Positions 8,972-16,910 of a stretch of 64,000 nucleotides of DNA are shown here, in pieces (position 1 is the stretch's first letter; each line of letters opens with the position of its first letter). The DNA lies in NCBI RefSeq assembly GCF_008520265.1, contig NZ_VIQM01000108.1, positions 1 through 64,000 of the forward strand. The letters are read 5' to 3'. A program made the position numbers and the translations under genes. The notes under the pieces were generated by a model that did no database searches, was not told the DNA's origin, and was given only the letters and a program-made list of their open reading frames with translations. Source of the stretch: Sphingobacterium cavernae (lineage in GTDB: Bacteria; Bacteroidota; Bacteroidia; Sphingobacteriales; Sphingobacteriaceae).

Positions 8972-9679
8972 TTATTTAGTTAGCAACACGAAAATTTCTT
9001 CCATCGACAGGTTTGGATAACGTTCAGTTTTATCCTGTAATAGAAATTGATCTTTAATTTTACCTTGATGAATTATTATGATTTCATCACCAATCGCTTC
9101 TACCTCTTGCATCAAATGGGTAGATAACAACACCGTTTTATCTTGGGCTAGATCACGAATTAATTGACGAATTTCAATGATTTGGTTGGGGTCAAGTCCA
9201 GTAGTTGGTTCATCCAGAATTAAAACTTTTGGATCGTGTACGATAGCGCACGCTAATCCAACACGCTGTTTATAGCCTTTAGATAATTCTTTTATTTTCT
9301 TGTGTTGTTCGTTTCCCAATCCGGTCTTTCCAATAACTTCACGAATGCGAGCTGGAATATTTTCAATTTGGTAAAGCGAAGCTTGAAACTCTAGCATTTC
9401 TTGGACATACATGTCCAAATACAGTGGATTATTCTCAGGTAAATAACCGATTATCTGCTTTGCTTCAATAGGTTTTTCTTGGATATTCAAGTCATTAACC
9501 CAACAAGTCCCCGATTCAATAGGAATTATTCCTGTTAAAGTTTTCATGGTTGTCGACTTACCTGCGCCATTAGGACCTAAAAATCCAATAATACGATTGC
9601 TCTGCGTTTGGAAAGTGATATTATCCAAAGCTTTTTGTTTCCCATACAGTTTTGAGAGTTTCTGAATACGAATAGACAT
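8972..9679 (-). CDS. GldA-like ABC transporter ATP-binding protein
   Basis: 235 residues: Walker A GFLGPNGAGKSTT (about residues 33-45), Q-loop region GYLPENNPLYLDMYV, signature LSKGYKQRVGLA, Walker B KVLILDEPTTGLDP, and switch His in STHLMQEVEA. The pattern and the position next to a GldF/GldG fusion indicate the GldA-type ATPase energizing that permease. GldA proteins are usually about 300 residues. Here the ~65-residue domain after the ATPase core is missing, but the family's last motif (LSMEEIFVLLTK) is kept, so this is an internally shortened form. Three bases separate it from the upstream gene; clearly one operon. Confidence 0.88.
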   Translation of the reverse strand: MSIRIQKLSKLYGKQKALDNITFQTQSNRIIGFLGPNGAGKSTTMKTLTGIIPIESGTCWVNDLNIQEKPIEAKQIIGYLPENNPLYLDMYVQEMLEFQASLYQIENIPARIREVIGKTGLGNEQHKKIKELSKGYKQRVGLACAIVHDPKVLILDEPTTGLDPNQIIEIRQLIRDLAQDKTVLLSTHLMQEVEAIGDEIIIIHQGKIKDQFLLQDKTERYPNLSMEEIFVLLTK

Positions 9680-9682
9680 CTT

Positions 9683-10660
9683 TTATCGATTAATAAAAGG
9701 TGATTTAATATTTCTTTTCTGAATGTAGAAATCCAAAGCTTTCTGTGCCTCTCCAGGACGGTCTGTGCTTAATATATCAGCTCCATTTTCTATGTATTCA
9801 GCGTATACCTGATAGCCTTTATTATCGGCTTGTTTATCCAAGTTGCCGATAGTTCCGAGGATAGTTTTGATACCATGAGCATGCAGTTTTTCGACCAAAT
9901 CTTTTTTTGGTTGCGACGTGCCAACAAATGCTACTATTCGATTGTCAGGAATACCAGCCTCAGCAAGCTTATCAAGATCTTTTTGTGATTTTACACTAGC
10001 TGAAATCATCAAATCAGGATTGATACGATTTATAGCTCGTGCTTGATTTGCATTATATGTAATTACCACCACCGATGCTTGTGCATTTGTTTTTTGAATG
10101 ATCTCCGATAGCATTGAATAGGGGACATCTTGTTTTACATCCAGCGTAAATACAACATTTCCTTTTCCCCACGTCAGCGCTTCTTCCAAAGTAGGAATTT
10201 GGTAGACTGTCAATTCGCCATTTTTGTCTTTTAGATGTAATTCTTTTAATTCGGCTAAGGTATGTTTTCCAATTCTTCCAGATCCGTTTGACGTCCGATC
10301 TAATGTCTCATCGTGCATTAAAATCAAAACTGAATCTTTGGACATTCGGACATCACATTCGATAATCAAAGGAAATTGCTTTGCCCAATGCTGGAACGTT
10401 TCGATAGCATTTTCGGGTAAACCGTCTGAATCACCACCACGATGTGCGCTCACTAATGGATATCGATTCTCATAGTACGTGAGGAATTGATAAAGTTCCT
10501 CAAGTGTAGTGATATTAAAATTGTCTGATGAAAAATCCGACGTTTGGATTGCGCTTGATTCTCTATTTTCTTTTTTATTGTCCGAAGGAGCATTTCTAAA
10601 GCAAGCTGCTAGTAGAAATGCGAAAATAAAAAGGCTATAAATGTGCGTAGAATTTTTCAT
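9683..10660 (-). CDS. Glycerophosphodiester phosphodiesterase family lipoprotein
   Basis: 325 residues with a hydrophobic N-terminus and lipobox LLAACFRN. The GDPD TIM-barrel motifs are clear: SAHRGGDSDGLPENAIETF (catalytic His-Arg and metal Glu), ECDVRMSKDSVLILMHDETL (metal Glu/Asp and second catalytic His), DRTSNGSG, and near the end GADILSTDRPGEA. It would hydrolyse glycerophosphodiesters such as deacylated phospholipids to glycerol-3-phosphate and an alcohol, outside the cytoplasm. Its start directly abuts the aroK stop codon, so the two are cotranscribed. Confidence 0.93.
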   Translation of the reverse strand: MKNSTHIYSLFIFAFLLAACFRNAPSDNKKENRESSAIQTSDFSSDNFNITTLEELYQFLTYYENRYPLVSAHRGGDSDGLPENAIETFQHWAKQFPLIIECDVRMSKDSVLILMHDETLDRTSNGSGRIGKHTLAELKELHLKDKNGELTVYQIPTLEEALTWGKGNVVFTLDVKQDVPYSMLSEIIQKTNAQASVVVITYNANQARAINRINPDLMISASVKSQKDLDKLAEAGIPDNRIVAFVGTSQPKKDLVEKLHAHGIKTILGTIGNLDKQADNKGYQVYAEYIENGADILSTDRPGEAQKALDFYIQKRNIKSPFINR

Positions 10661-11179
10661 CTATTTTACATCGTGATTTTTGATCAGTTCAATTATTTCT
10701 TCTAACGGTGTGTGGATTTGCTCGAATTTAATGTCTGCCTTATCGTAAAACTCTTCTCTTTCCTTTAATTTCGTGTCGATAAATTCAAATAATTCATCAC
10801 CAGATAATCCCTTCAATACAGGTCTTTTATTCACATCAGATTGACTCAATCTTGCCCAAAGCGATTTACTTGTATGGTATAAATACAATGAAAGTCCATT
10901 TTGATTTATCCAATCCATATTATCGAAATAACATGGTGTGCCTCCGCCAGTAGAAATAATTGCAATTCTTCCTGCTTGTTTCTTTAGAAATTCGTTTTCT
11001 AATTTTCTAAAATTTTCTTCGCCATGCAGTTTGAAATATTCTGGAATAGTCATGCCGATATTTTCCACAATTTCATGATCTAAATCCATAAATGGCAAGT
11101 CTAATGCGTTTGCAATTTTTTTGCCCCAAGTGGTTTTGCCACTCCCCATAAATCCTACTAAGAAAATTGGTTTGTCCAT
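10661..11179 (-). CDS. aroK: Shikimate kinase
   Basis: 172 residues, normal for shikimate kinase, which phosphorylates shikimate at the 3-OH with ATP in aromatic amino-acid biosynthesis. P-loop GFMGSGKTTWGK (residues 9-20), substrate-binding Asp-Leu-Asp in FMDLDHEIV, the Arg of EENFRKLE, the glycine-rich STGGGTPC, and the lid Arg in NKRPVLKG are all present. ATG at 11179. It sits four bases from the DoxX gene upstream and abuts the GDPD gene downstream. Identification is secure. Confidence 0.96.
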   Translation of the reverse strand: MDKPIFLVGFMGSGKTTWGKKIANALDLPFMDLDHEIVENIGMTIPEYFKLHGEENFRKLENEFLKKQAGRIAIISTGGGTPCYFDNMDWINQNGLSLYLYHTSKSLWARLSQSDVNKRPVLKGLSGDELFEFIDTKLKEREEFYDKADIKFEQIHTPLEEIIELIKNHDVK

Positions 11180-11183
11180 TTCG

Positions 11184-12386
11184 TTATTTTAGATAATTAG
11201 CTACTAACTCTTCTATGGATGGAAAAGTATCTTTAGACCATTTTTGAATGACAACACCATTTTGCATCAACATGACACCTGGATTTGAACGCACCATACT
11301 TTTTAACGGAACAGCATCTGCATAGAAAGTTTCTAAAACCAAATCCAATTGATCATTCAAATAATCTATATCCGAACTCGCGCTAGCGGTCAATAGTACA
11401 GCGCGAAGATTGTATTCTTCGCTCAACGATCTAATTGTTTGATTGATTTTGTCCAATGCTAAGAAATCTGCAGGCGTAAATTTTGTGACGTCAACACTTG
11501 TTACGATAAAATTGTAATGTGGGTTTTCGATAACTTCCTGCGTTAAATCTTGCCCCTCATTATCCGAAATAATCAAATCTGGTATTGCAACTTGGTAACC
11601 TTTTTTGATAAGCTTAGTCACAGGCTCACCTACGATTTCCCAGTTCTCATTTTCCCAAATCTTTTGATCCATATATTCTTTATCTGTAACTTGTTTTGTT
11701 TCTCCAGACTGTTTATTTTTTAGGTTATAAATATGTTCAAACTCATCTTGTGCTGCGCCATCAGGAATTTTCATCAACGATGGAATATTATTACCAACTT
11801 TATAAGGTAAGAAATCTAAGAATGGCAAATTCTTATACGTATAAACTCCAATTCCAAAAGAAAAAATTACAGCTAAAAAAGCAAGTAATTTGTTGATGCC
11901 TGAATTGTTAAATAGAGGTGTGATTTTATGTCTTTTGATGAATATAATTCCAATAAAAACCAGTAAAATCAGATCCTTGATAAAGGATTCCCAAGGTGTG
12001 AGTGGTATTGCATCGCCAAAGCATCCGCACGATGTCACTACATCGAAAAATGCAGAGTAGAATGTCAAAAATGTAAAGAAGACGATTAGGATTAAAAGTC
12101 CCCAAGCTACAGTATGTTTAGCCAATCCCAATAGTAAAAGTATGCCTAAAATAATTTCCAAAGCACAAATTAGTATCGCAATCCAAGTACTGTAATCATT
12201 CAAAAAATTAAGATTGAATACATGAAAATATTCTTGAAGCTTGAAACCAAAACCCATCGGATCATTGGCTTTGATTAATCCAGAAAATATAAATAGAAGT
12301 CCCACAAATAGGCGAGATATCCAAAGTAGAATATCTGGTTTCGCAGAACTATTTTGTAATGGACTATAAAAGGAAGTATTCGACAT
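11184..12386 (-). CDS. BT_3928-type DoxX family membrane protein
   Basis: About 400 residues. The N-terminal ~180 contain a DoxX-like membrane domain with four to five segments and FSGLIKANDPMGFGFKLQEY plus a CGCFGD motif typical of the MauE/DoxX group. The C-terminal ~190 resemble a thioredoxin-like domain without a CxxC (NPHYNFIVTSVDVTKFTP, ending in a VMLMQNGVVIQKW strand). This combined architecture is conserved in Bacteroidetes, probably linked to quinone or thiol redox chemistry, but its role is not established. I use the ATG at 12386 (MSNTSF); a longer TTG form overlaps the upstream gene and is unlikely. Confidence 0.85.
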   Translation of the reverse strand: MSNTSFYSPLQNSSAKPDILLWISRLFVGLLFIFSGLIKANDPMGFGFKLQEYFHVFNLNFLNDYSTWIAILICALEIILGILLLLGLAKHTVAWGLLILIVFFTFLTFYSAFFDVVTSCGCFGDAIPLTPWESFIKDLILLVFIGIIFIKRHKITPLFNNSGINKLLAFLAVIFSFGIGVYTYKNLPFLDFLPYKVGNNIPSLMKIPDGAAQDEFEHIYNLKNKQSGETKQVTDKEYMDQKIWENENWEIVGEPVTKLIKKGYQVAIPDLIISDNEGQDLTQEVIENPHYNFIVTSVDVTKFTPADFLALDKINQTIRSLSEEYNLRAVLLTASASSDIDYLNDQLDLVLETFYADAVPLKSMVRSNPGVMLMQNGVVIQKWSKDTFPSIEELVANYLK

Positions 12387-12390
12387 AATT

Positions 12391-12936
12391 TTATTTTTTA
12401 ACTGCAAATCCCATTTTGATTAACGCAAAAACGGCATAATTCAACATATCTTGGTAATTGGCTGCGAAGCCCTCGGAAACGATAGTTTTACCATCGTTAT
12501 TTTCCATCTGTTTTACACGGTGCAATTTCATCAAAATCATATCCGTCATGGATGAAATACGCATATCACGCCAAGCCTCACCATAATCATGGTTCTTAGC
12601 GAACATTAAATCACGAGTTTCGTTTACTTTTTCGCTGTACTTTTGCTCAACAAAGGCAGCATCTAAATTTTCTTCGCCTTCTTCGCCCATTTCGAGTTGC
12701 ATCAAGGCGATCACACAGTAATTCACAATAGCTACAAATTCGCCAGCGATATCTTCACCAACTTTAGAAACTTGCTTTACCTCGAGCGTACGAATACGTT
12801 TGGCTTTGATATATAATTGGTCAGTAATGGAACTCAAGCGCATGATACGCCACGAGGTACCATAATCCTTGGTTTTGTTCACAAAAAGATTTTTACAAAA
12901 ATCAATGACCGCATTATATTCTTCCGTAGTATTCAT
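12391..12936 (-). CDS. DUF1599 protein (nucleotide modification associated domain 1)
   Basis: 181 residues made of two copies of the same unit. The first has NKTKDYGTSWRIMRLSSITD followed by KAKRIRTLE; the second has KNHDYGEAWRDMRISSMTD followed by KLHRVKQME. DUF1599 is also called Nmad1 and has been linked by comparative genomics to nucleotide modification; the reaction is unknown. This is the first gene of the minus-strand run DUF1599 - DoxX - aroK - GDPD - GldA-like - GldFG, with gaps of 4, 4, 0, 3 and 77 bases. Confidence 0.85.
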   Translation of the reverse strand: MNTTEEYNAVIDFCKNLFVNKTKDYGTSWRIMRLSSITDQLYIKAKRIRTLEVKQVSKVGEDIAGEFVAIVNYCVIALMQLEMGEEGEENLDAAFVEQKYSEKVNETRDLMFAKNHDYGEAWRDMRISSMTDMILMKLHRVKQMENNDGKTIVSEGFAANYQDMLNYAVFALIKMGFAVKK

Positions 12937-13076
12937 TCTTTTTATTTAGCTATGTTGTGTTACAAATATAGTCAGAAAAGTTTTTAGCCTATAGTCACAT
13001 TGCTGTCTGATTTTAGGTTTTTATGACAAATTCTAATATATTTTCGAGTAACTTCGAATATACTTAGAAATAACAG

Positions 13077-13874
13077 ATGGGAATACAGAAACCAGAAATT
13101 CGGGAAGTCGAAATCATTCGATATGTGCAACCTTTTCGGGAGGGAGGATCTTTACCAGGGTTGGTGGATGCGGATGATGACTTTAGTTACGTAATCAAAT
13201 TTAGAGGTGCTGGTCAGGGTAAGAAAGCACTAGTAGCGGAATTGATCGGTGGCGAGCTTGCTCGTGTTTTGGGTTTGCGCATGCCCGAGTTGGTATTTGC
13301 TAATTTAGACGAATCTTTTTGGCGCTTGGAAGCGGATGAGGAGATTCAAGATTTACTTAAATTTTCTATTGGTAAAAATCTAGGTGTTCACTTTTTGAAT
13401 GGAGCTATCACATTTGATGCGAATGTGGATGTCGTCGGCGCAGAAGAAGCTTCTAAAATCGTGTGGTTGGATGCTTGGCTGATGAATGTAGATCGTACAG
13501 CGCGAAATACCAATATGTTGATTTGGAAAAAAGAATTGTGGTTGATTGATCATGGAGCTTCCTTATATTTTCATCATTCTTGGGATAATTGGGAAGACTA
13601 TATCAGTAAACCTTTTTTACAGATCAAAGATCATGTACTATTAAAGCTAGCATCTTTGGTGCAGGAAATAAACGATAAATATACTTCGTTATTTACGGAG
13701 GAAACAATACGGGGTATTTTGGATGTTATTCCAGACGAATGGTTGATGGAAGAGGGAAGAGAATTGAGTCCGAACGAAGTGAGAGAAGTATATTTCCAGT
13801 TTTTGGTGAGGAGATTAGCAAATTCAGCAATGTTTTTAAAACAGATAGAAAATGAGCGTAAGAACATTATATGA
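13077..13874 (+). CDS. Stand-alone HipA-like kinase domain protein
   Basis: 265 residues matching the compact HipA-like kinase family. The ATP-site lysine is probably in YVIKFRGAGQGKKALVAELIGG. The catalytic loop is LDAWLMNVDRTARNTNML, with catalytic Asp and downstream Asn like the NTDRHxxN loop of HipA. The metal-binding Asp is in LWLIDHGASL. The full HipA N-terminal domain and a HipB antitoxin are absent. HipA kinases phosphorylate proteins such as GltX; the target here is unknown. The DUF3037 gene overlaps its last 23 bases, so the two are translationally linked. Confidence 0.85.
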   Translation: MGIQKPEIREVEIIRYVQPFREGGSLPGLVDADDDFSYVIKFRGAGQGKKALVAELIGGELARVLGLRMPELVFANLDESFWRLEADEEIQDLLKFSIGKNLGVHFLNGAITFDANVDVVGAEEASKIVWLDAWLMNVDRTARNTNMLIWKKELWLIDHGASLYFHHSWDNWEDYISKPFLQIKDHVLLKLASLVQEINDKYTSLFTEETIRGILDVIPDEWLMEEGRELSPNEVREVYFQFLVRRLANSAMFLKQIENERKNII

Positions 13875-14235
13875 GTATGCTGTGGTGCGTGTGGTTCCAC
13901 GAGTGGAGCGTGAGGAATTTGTGAATGTGGGAGTTGCACTTTACTGCAAAAAATTACGTTATGCGGAATTTTTATTTCATGTTGATGAATCTAAGCTAAA
14001 AGCGATGTATGCTGATGTAGATATTGAAAAAATTAAGAAACATTTGGCATCGTTTCAAAAAATATGTGCTGGAGATACCAATTTTGGTAAGATTGCGAAT
14101 TTGGAACAAGCAGAGCGGTTTCGTTGGCTGACTGCCAATAGAAGCACAATTATTCAATCTTCACCGTCACATACTGGACTTTGTATTTCGGCAGAAGACA
14201 CCCATAAAGAATTAATGAATAAATTAGTTCTATAA
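13852..14235 (+). CDS. DUF3037 protein, partner of the HipA-like kinase
   Basis: 127 residues beginning RTLYEYAVVRVVPRVEREEFVNVGV, the hallmark N-terminus of DUF3037; RSSPSHTGLC-like sequence near the C-terminus (IQSSPSHTGLCIS) is also typical. Function is unknown. DUF3037 genes commonly follow HipA-like kinase genes of this compact type, and here the reading frames overlap by 23 bases. A regulator or substrate of the kinase is a reasonable guess, but it is only inference. No DNA-binding motif is obvious. Confidence 0.85.
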   Translation: MSVRTLYEYAVVRVVPRVEREEFVNVGVALYCKKLRYAEFLFHVDESKLKAMYADVDIEKIKKHLASFQKICAGDTNFGKIANLEQAERFRWLTANRSTIIQSSPSHTGLCISAEDTHKELMNKLVL

Positions 14236-14286
14236 TATCTATCTTAAAAGTAGATTTTTATATTTCAAAAATGTAGATTTGCATTC

Positions 14287-15096
14287 ATGGAAGATTTTTA
14301 TAACCATCTTTATCAAAAACAATTAGAAGCACAGGATATGCCGAGCAATACGCGCATATGGACTTGGGCGCGTGATTTGTTTAGAGCTTTATTTCCCGAA
14401 AGGAATCCGCAACAATTGTCTTCTGTTGAAGATGTAAAAGAGATATTTAATCGTTCTGAAGTCGAACTTTTAAGCATTCTGCGCAAGAGTCGTATGTGCA
14501 ATCATTGTGATAACGATATCGTTGTACAAGAATTTTATGAATCCTTGCCAGAATTATATGATGTGATGTTGACGGATGCACAGGCTATTTTGGATGGTGA
14601 TCCCGCTGCTCAAGATTTGCGCGAGGTTATTCGCACCTATCCAGGTTTCTTGGCTACCTGTATTTACCGTATGGCAAATAAATTGTGGCTTTTGGAAGTT
14701 CCGTTGATTCCTCGAATTTTGACTGAATGGACACACGAACGTACAGGAATTGATATTCATCCAGGCGCAACAATAGGTAAATATTTGCATATAGATCATG
14801 GGACGGGATTAGTAATAGGGGAGACTTGTATTATTGGTGAGCACGTGAAGCTTTATCAAGGTGTGACATTAGGTGCATTGAGTGTGGAGAAAAATCTGGC
14901 GGGTAAGCAACGTCATCCGATTATTGAGGATCATGTCGTTATTTATGCAGGAGCGACTATTTTGGGAGGTGAAACACGTATAGGGCATCATTCTGTAATA
15001 GGAGGTAATGTTTGGTTGACATCGAGTATAGACCCTTACACCACTGTTTATCATCAATCGAATTCAAAATTTATAGATACTAAACCCGCTTTATAA
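14287..15096 (+). CDS. cysE: Serine O-acetyltransferase
   Basis: 269 residues. The N-terminal ~140 are the helical SAT domain; from ~150 a left-handed beta-helix of hexapeptide repeats follows (IDIHPGATIGKYLHIDHGTG, VIGETCIIGEHVKLYQGVTLG). The His and Asp of the IDHGTG / DIHPGA region belong to the active site. The enzyme makes O-acetylserine from serine and acetyl-CoA, the first step of cysteine synthesis. The stop shares one base with the start of cysM (TAATG), so the two consecutive enzymes are translationally coupled. Confidence 0.95.
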   Translation: MEDFYNHLYQKQLEAQDMPSNTRIWTWARDLFRALFPERNPQQLSSVEDVKEIFNRSEVELLSILRKSRMCNHCDNDIVVQEFYESLPELYDVMLTDAQAILDGDPAAQDLREVIRTYPGFLATCIYRMANKLWLLEVPLIPRILTEWTHERTGIDIHPGATIGKYLHIDHGTGLVIGETCIIGEHVKLYQGVTLGALSVEKNLAGKQRHPIIEDHVVIYAGATILGGETRIGHHSVIGGNVWLTSSIDPYTTVYHQSNSKFIDTKPAL

Positions 15097-15968
15097 TGGG
15101 AAATATAATAGATACTATTGGAAATACTCCTTTGGTGGAAATCACTAGTTTTCATGCAAGTCCAAAGGTCAAAATATACGCTAAACTTGAGGGAAATAAT
15201 CCAGCGGGTTCTGTAAAAGATAGACCAGCATTGAATATGATTCGCTCGGCAATAGAGCGTGGAGAAATCAAAAAGGGTGATAAATTAATTGAGGCAACTA
15301 GTGGAAATACGGGGATTGCTTTGGCAATGATTGCAAGTATGTATGAATTAGAGTTGGAATTAGTTATGCCGTCTAGTTCTACACGTGAACGTACCTTAAC
15401 GATGGAAGCTTTCGGAGCGCAAGTTACATTATTAGAAAATATGGAAGTTTGTCGTGATTATGCAGAAGAAAAGGCTGAAAAAGAAGGAGTATTCATTCTA
15501 AATCAGTTTGCAAATCCGGACAACTACGAAGCGCATGTAAAAACCACGGGACCTGAAATTTGGCGTGATACCCAAGGAAAGATAACACATTTTGTAAGTG
15601 CTATGGGTACTACAGGAACAATAATGGGAAATTCCATTTATTTAAAAGATAAGAACCCGAATATTCAGATTGTAGGCTGTCAGCCTACAGAAGAATCTTC
15701 AATTCCAGGTATACGCCGTTGGCCAAAAGAATATTTACCTAAAATATTTGATGCCTCAAAAGTAGATCGTGTTATAGATGTAGCACAGCAAGATGCTGTT
15801 GAAAAATCTCGTTTGTTGGCGAAGAAAGAAGGTGTTTTCGCAGGAATGAGCACAGGTGGAGCATTTCATGCAGCATTAAAAGTAGCTAATGAAATTGAAG
15901 AAGGTGTAATTGTGTTTATTGCTTGTGATCGTGGAGATCGATATTTAAGTTCGGATTTATTCGGCTAA
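15096..15968 (+). CDS. cysM: Cysteine synthase (O-acetylserine sulfhydrylase, CysM type)
   Basis: 290 residues of the fold-type II PLP family. PLP lysine is in NPAGSVKDRPALNMI (about Lys41), the substrate loop is EATSGNTGIALA, and the phosphate-binding loop is MGTTGTIMG. The short length and the IPGIRRWPKEYLPKIF segment resemble the CysM branch. It replaces the acetyl group of O-acetylserine with sulfide, the product step after cysE. It ends at a strong convergent terminator. Confidence 0.94.
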   Translation: MGNIIDTIGNTPLVEITSFHASPKVKIYAKLEGNNPAGSVKDRPALNMIRSAIERGEIKKGDKLIEATSGNTGIALAMIASMYELELELVMPSSSTRERTLTMEAFGAQVTLLENMEVCRDYAEEKAEKEGVFILNQFANPDNYEAHVKTTGPEIWRDTQGKITHFVSAMGTTGTIMGNSIYLKDKNPNIQIVGCQPTEESSIPGIRRWPKEYLPKIFDASKVDRVIDVAQQDAVEKSRLLAKKEGVFAGMSTGGAFHAALKVANEIEEGVIVFIACDRGDRYLSSDLFG

Positions 15969-15976
15969 GTATAAAC

Positions 15977-16009
15977 AAAAAACGAGGATTTTAAATCCTC
16001 GTTTTTTTT
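15977..16009. terminator. Bidirectional terminator between cysM and META gene
   Basis: Perfect palindromic stem AACGAGGATTT / AAATCCTCGTT flanked by an A run and a T9 run, between converging genes. Confidence 0.85.
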
Positions 16010-16796
16010 ATTTTATTCTCTTGAACCGCATGATAGCGATATCATCCGTAATTAAAGTCAACTGATTAGCGTCAACACTAAAAGAAGTAATGCGCTCCAG
16101 ATTCCTGAAATACAACGCTTCACCTTCTAAAGATGGACATGCCATCTTTGTAGACGCTATGGCACCAAATTTTAATTTATACCCGTCTGCTTTATATGTA
16201 CCTGAATAATTGTTGCAACCACCATTACCTATTAAAGTTTCTTCTTTCGTATTAAATTCAAGTGTAGGTTTTCTAGATTTGTAAAGGTCTTCAAGAGGTT
16301 TATTTGTCAAACCTGTATAGTCTAATTCCCACTTACCTTTTAATAAAGCAGCTTTATCCTCTTTTTTTAGTTTAAATCGTGCTTTTACCATCTTCTTAGC
16401 ATCCAAAAAAGATAGGGTGTCATTGCTAACTTTATATTGGTTAATTTGTGGTAATATGCGAGATAAACCTTGCTCAACCGTCATATTATCACAGGCCATC
16501 ATGGTTGAGATTCCAGTTGAAAATTTAATTTTATCTGACGATTTTAATTCAAAACCACCCATAAGATTATTACAACCTGTAATAGCAGAATATTCTTTCT
16601 TAACTAAATCAAATATAAAGACAGGCTCTTTACCATTAATTTTCTTGTCAATAGTTTTATTTTCAATAGATATTATTTGCCATTTAGCATTCAAATCACT
16701 AGCTTTTTGTAACCCTATATTATTCGTGTTGTTCAATATATTACAACTTGAAAACAATATAAATGTTGCTGAAAAAAGTAAAATATTTGATTTCAT
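16008..16796 (-). CDS. Lipoprotein with two META (HslJ-like) domains
   Basis: 262 residues; signal peptide with lipobox LFSSCNIL. Two tandem META domains: the first with ITGCNNLMGGFEL and TMMACDNM, the second with GNGGCNNYSGTY and TKMACPS. META/HslJ domains are small beta-structures found in stress-linked outer-membrane lipoproteins; some are associated with heat shock or novobiocin tolerance. Function here cannot be stated. Followed on the minus strand by the shared terminator with cysM. ATG at 16796. Confidence 0.85.
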   Translation of the reverse strand: MKSNILLFSATFILFSSCNILNNTNNIGLQKASDLNAKWQIISIENKTIDKKINGKEPVFIFDLVKKEYSAITGCNNLMGGFELKSSDKIKFSTGISTMMACDNMTVEQGLSRILPQINQYKVSNDTLSFLDAKKMVKARFKLKKEDKAALLKGKWELDYTGLTNKPLEDLYKSRKPTLEFNTKEETLIGNGGCNNYSGTYKADGYKLKFGAIASTKMACPSLEGEALYFRNLERITSFSVDANQLTLITDDIAIMRFKRIK

Positions 16797-16863
16797 AGGA
16801 TAAAAGTATGCTTTTATTACAAGTATAACAATAAATTTAATATGACCTTAAAATAGACTATAG

Positions 16864-16893
16864 AAAAAAATCTCAGCTCTTAGCTGAAATTTT
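16864..16893 (-). terminator. Terminator of the C1-family peptidase gene
   Basis: On the minus strand, stem AAAATTTCAGCT / AGCTGAGATTTT (one G-U pair), loop AAG, ending in a T run. It lies about 20 bases after the peptidase stop codon. Confidence 0.7.
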
Positions 16894-16910
16894 ACCTGCT
16901 TTATTAAATT

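Noticed and set aside
12387..12407. TTG-initiated extension of the DoxX gene
   Set aside because: It would overlap the DUF1599 gene and adds nothing conserved; the ATG at 12386 fits the family. The same reasoning moved starts to ATG at 4948, 35109, 36649, 40189 and 44480.
16417..16803. 128-residue open frame on the plus strand
   Set aside because: Fully antisense to the META lipoprotein, which has clear domains; no homology seen.
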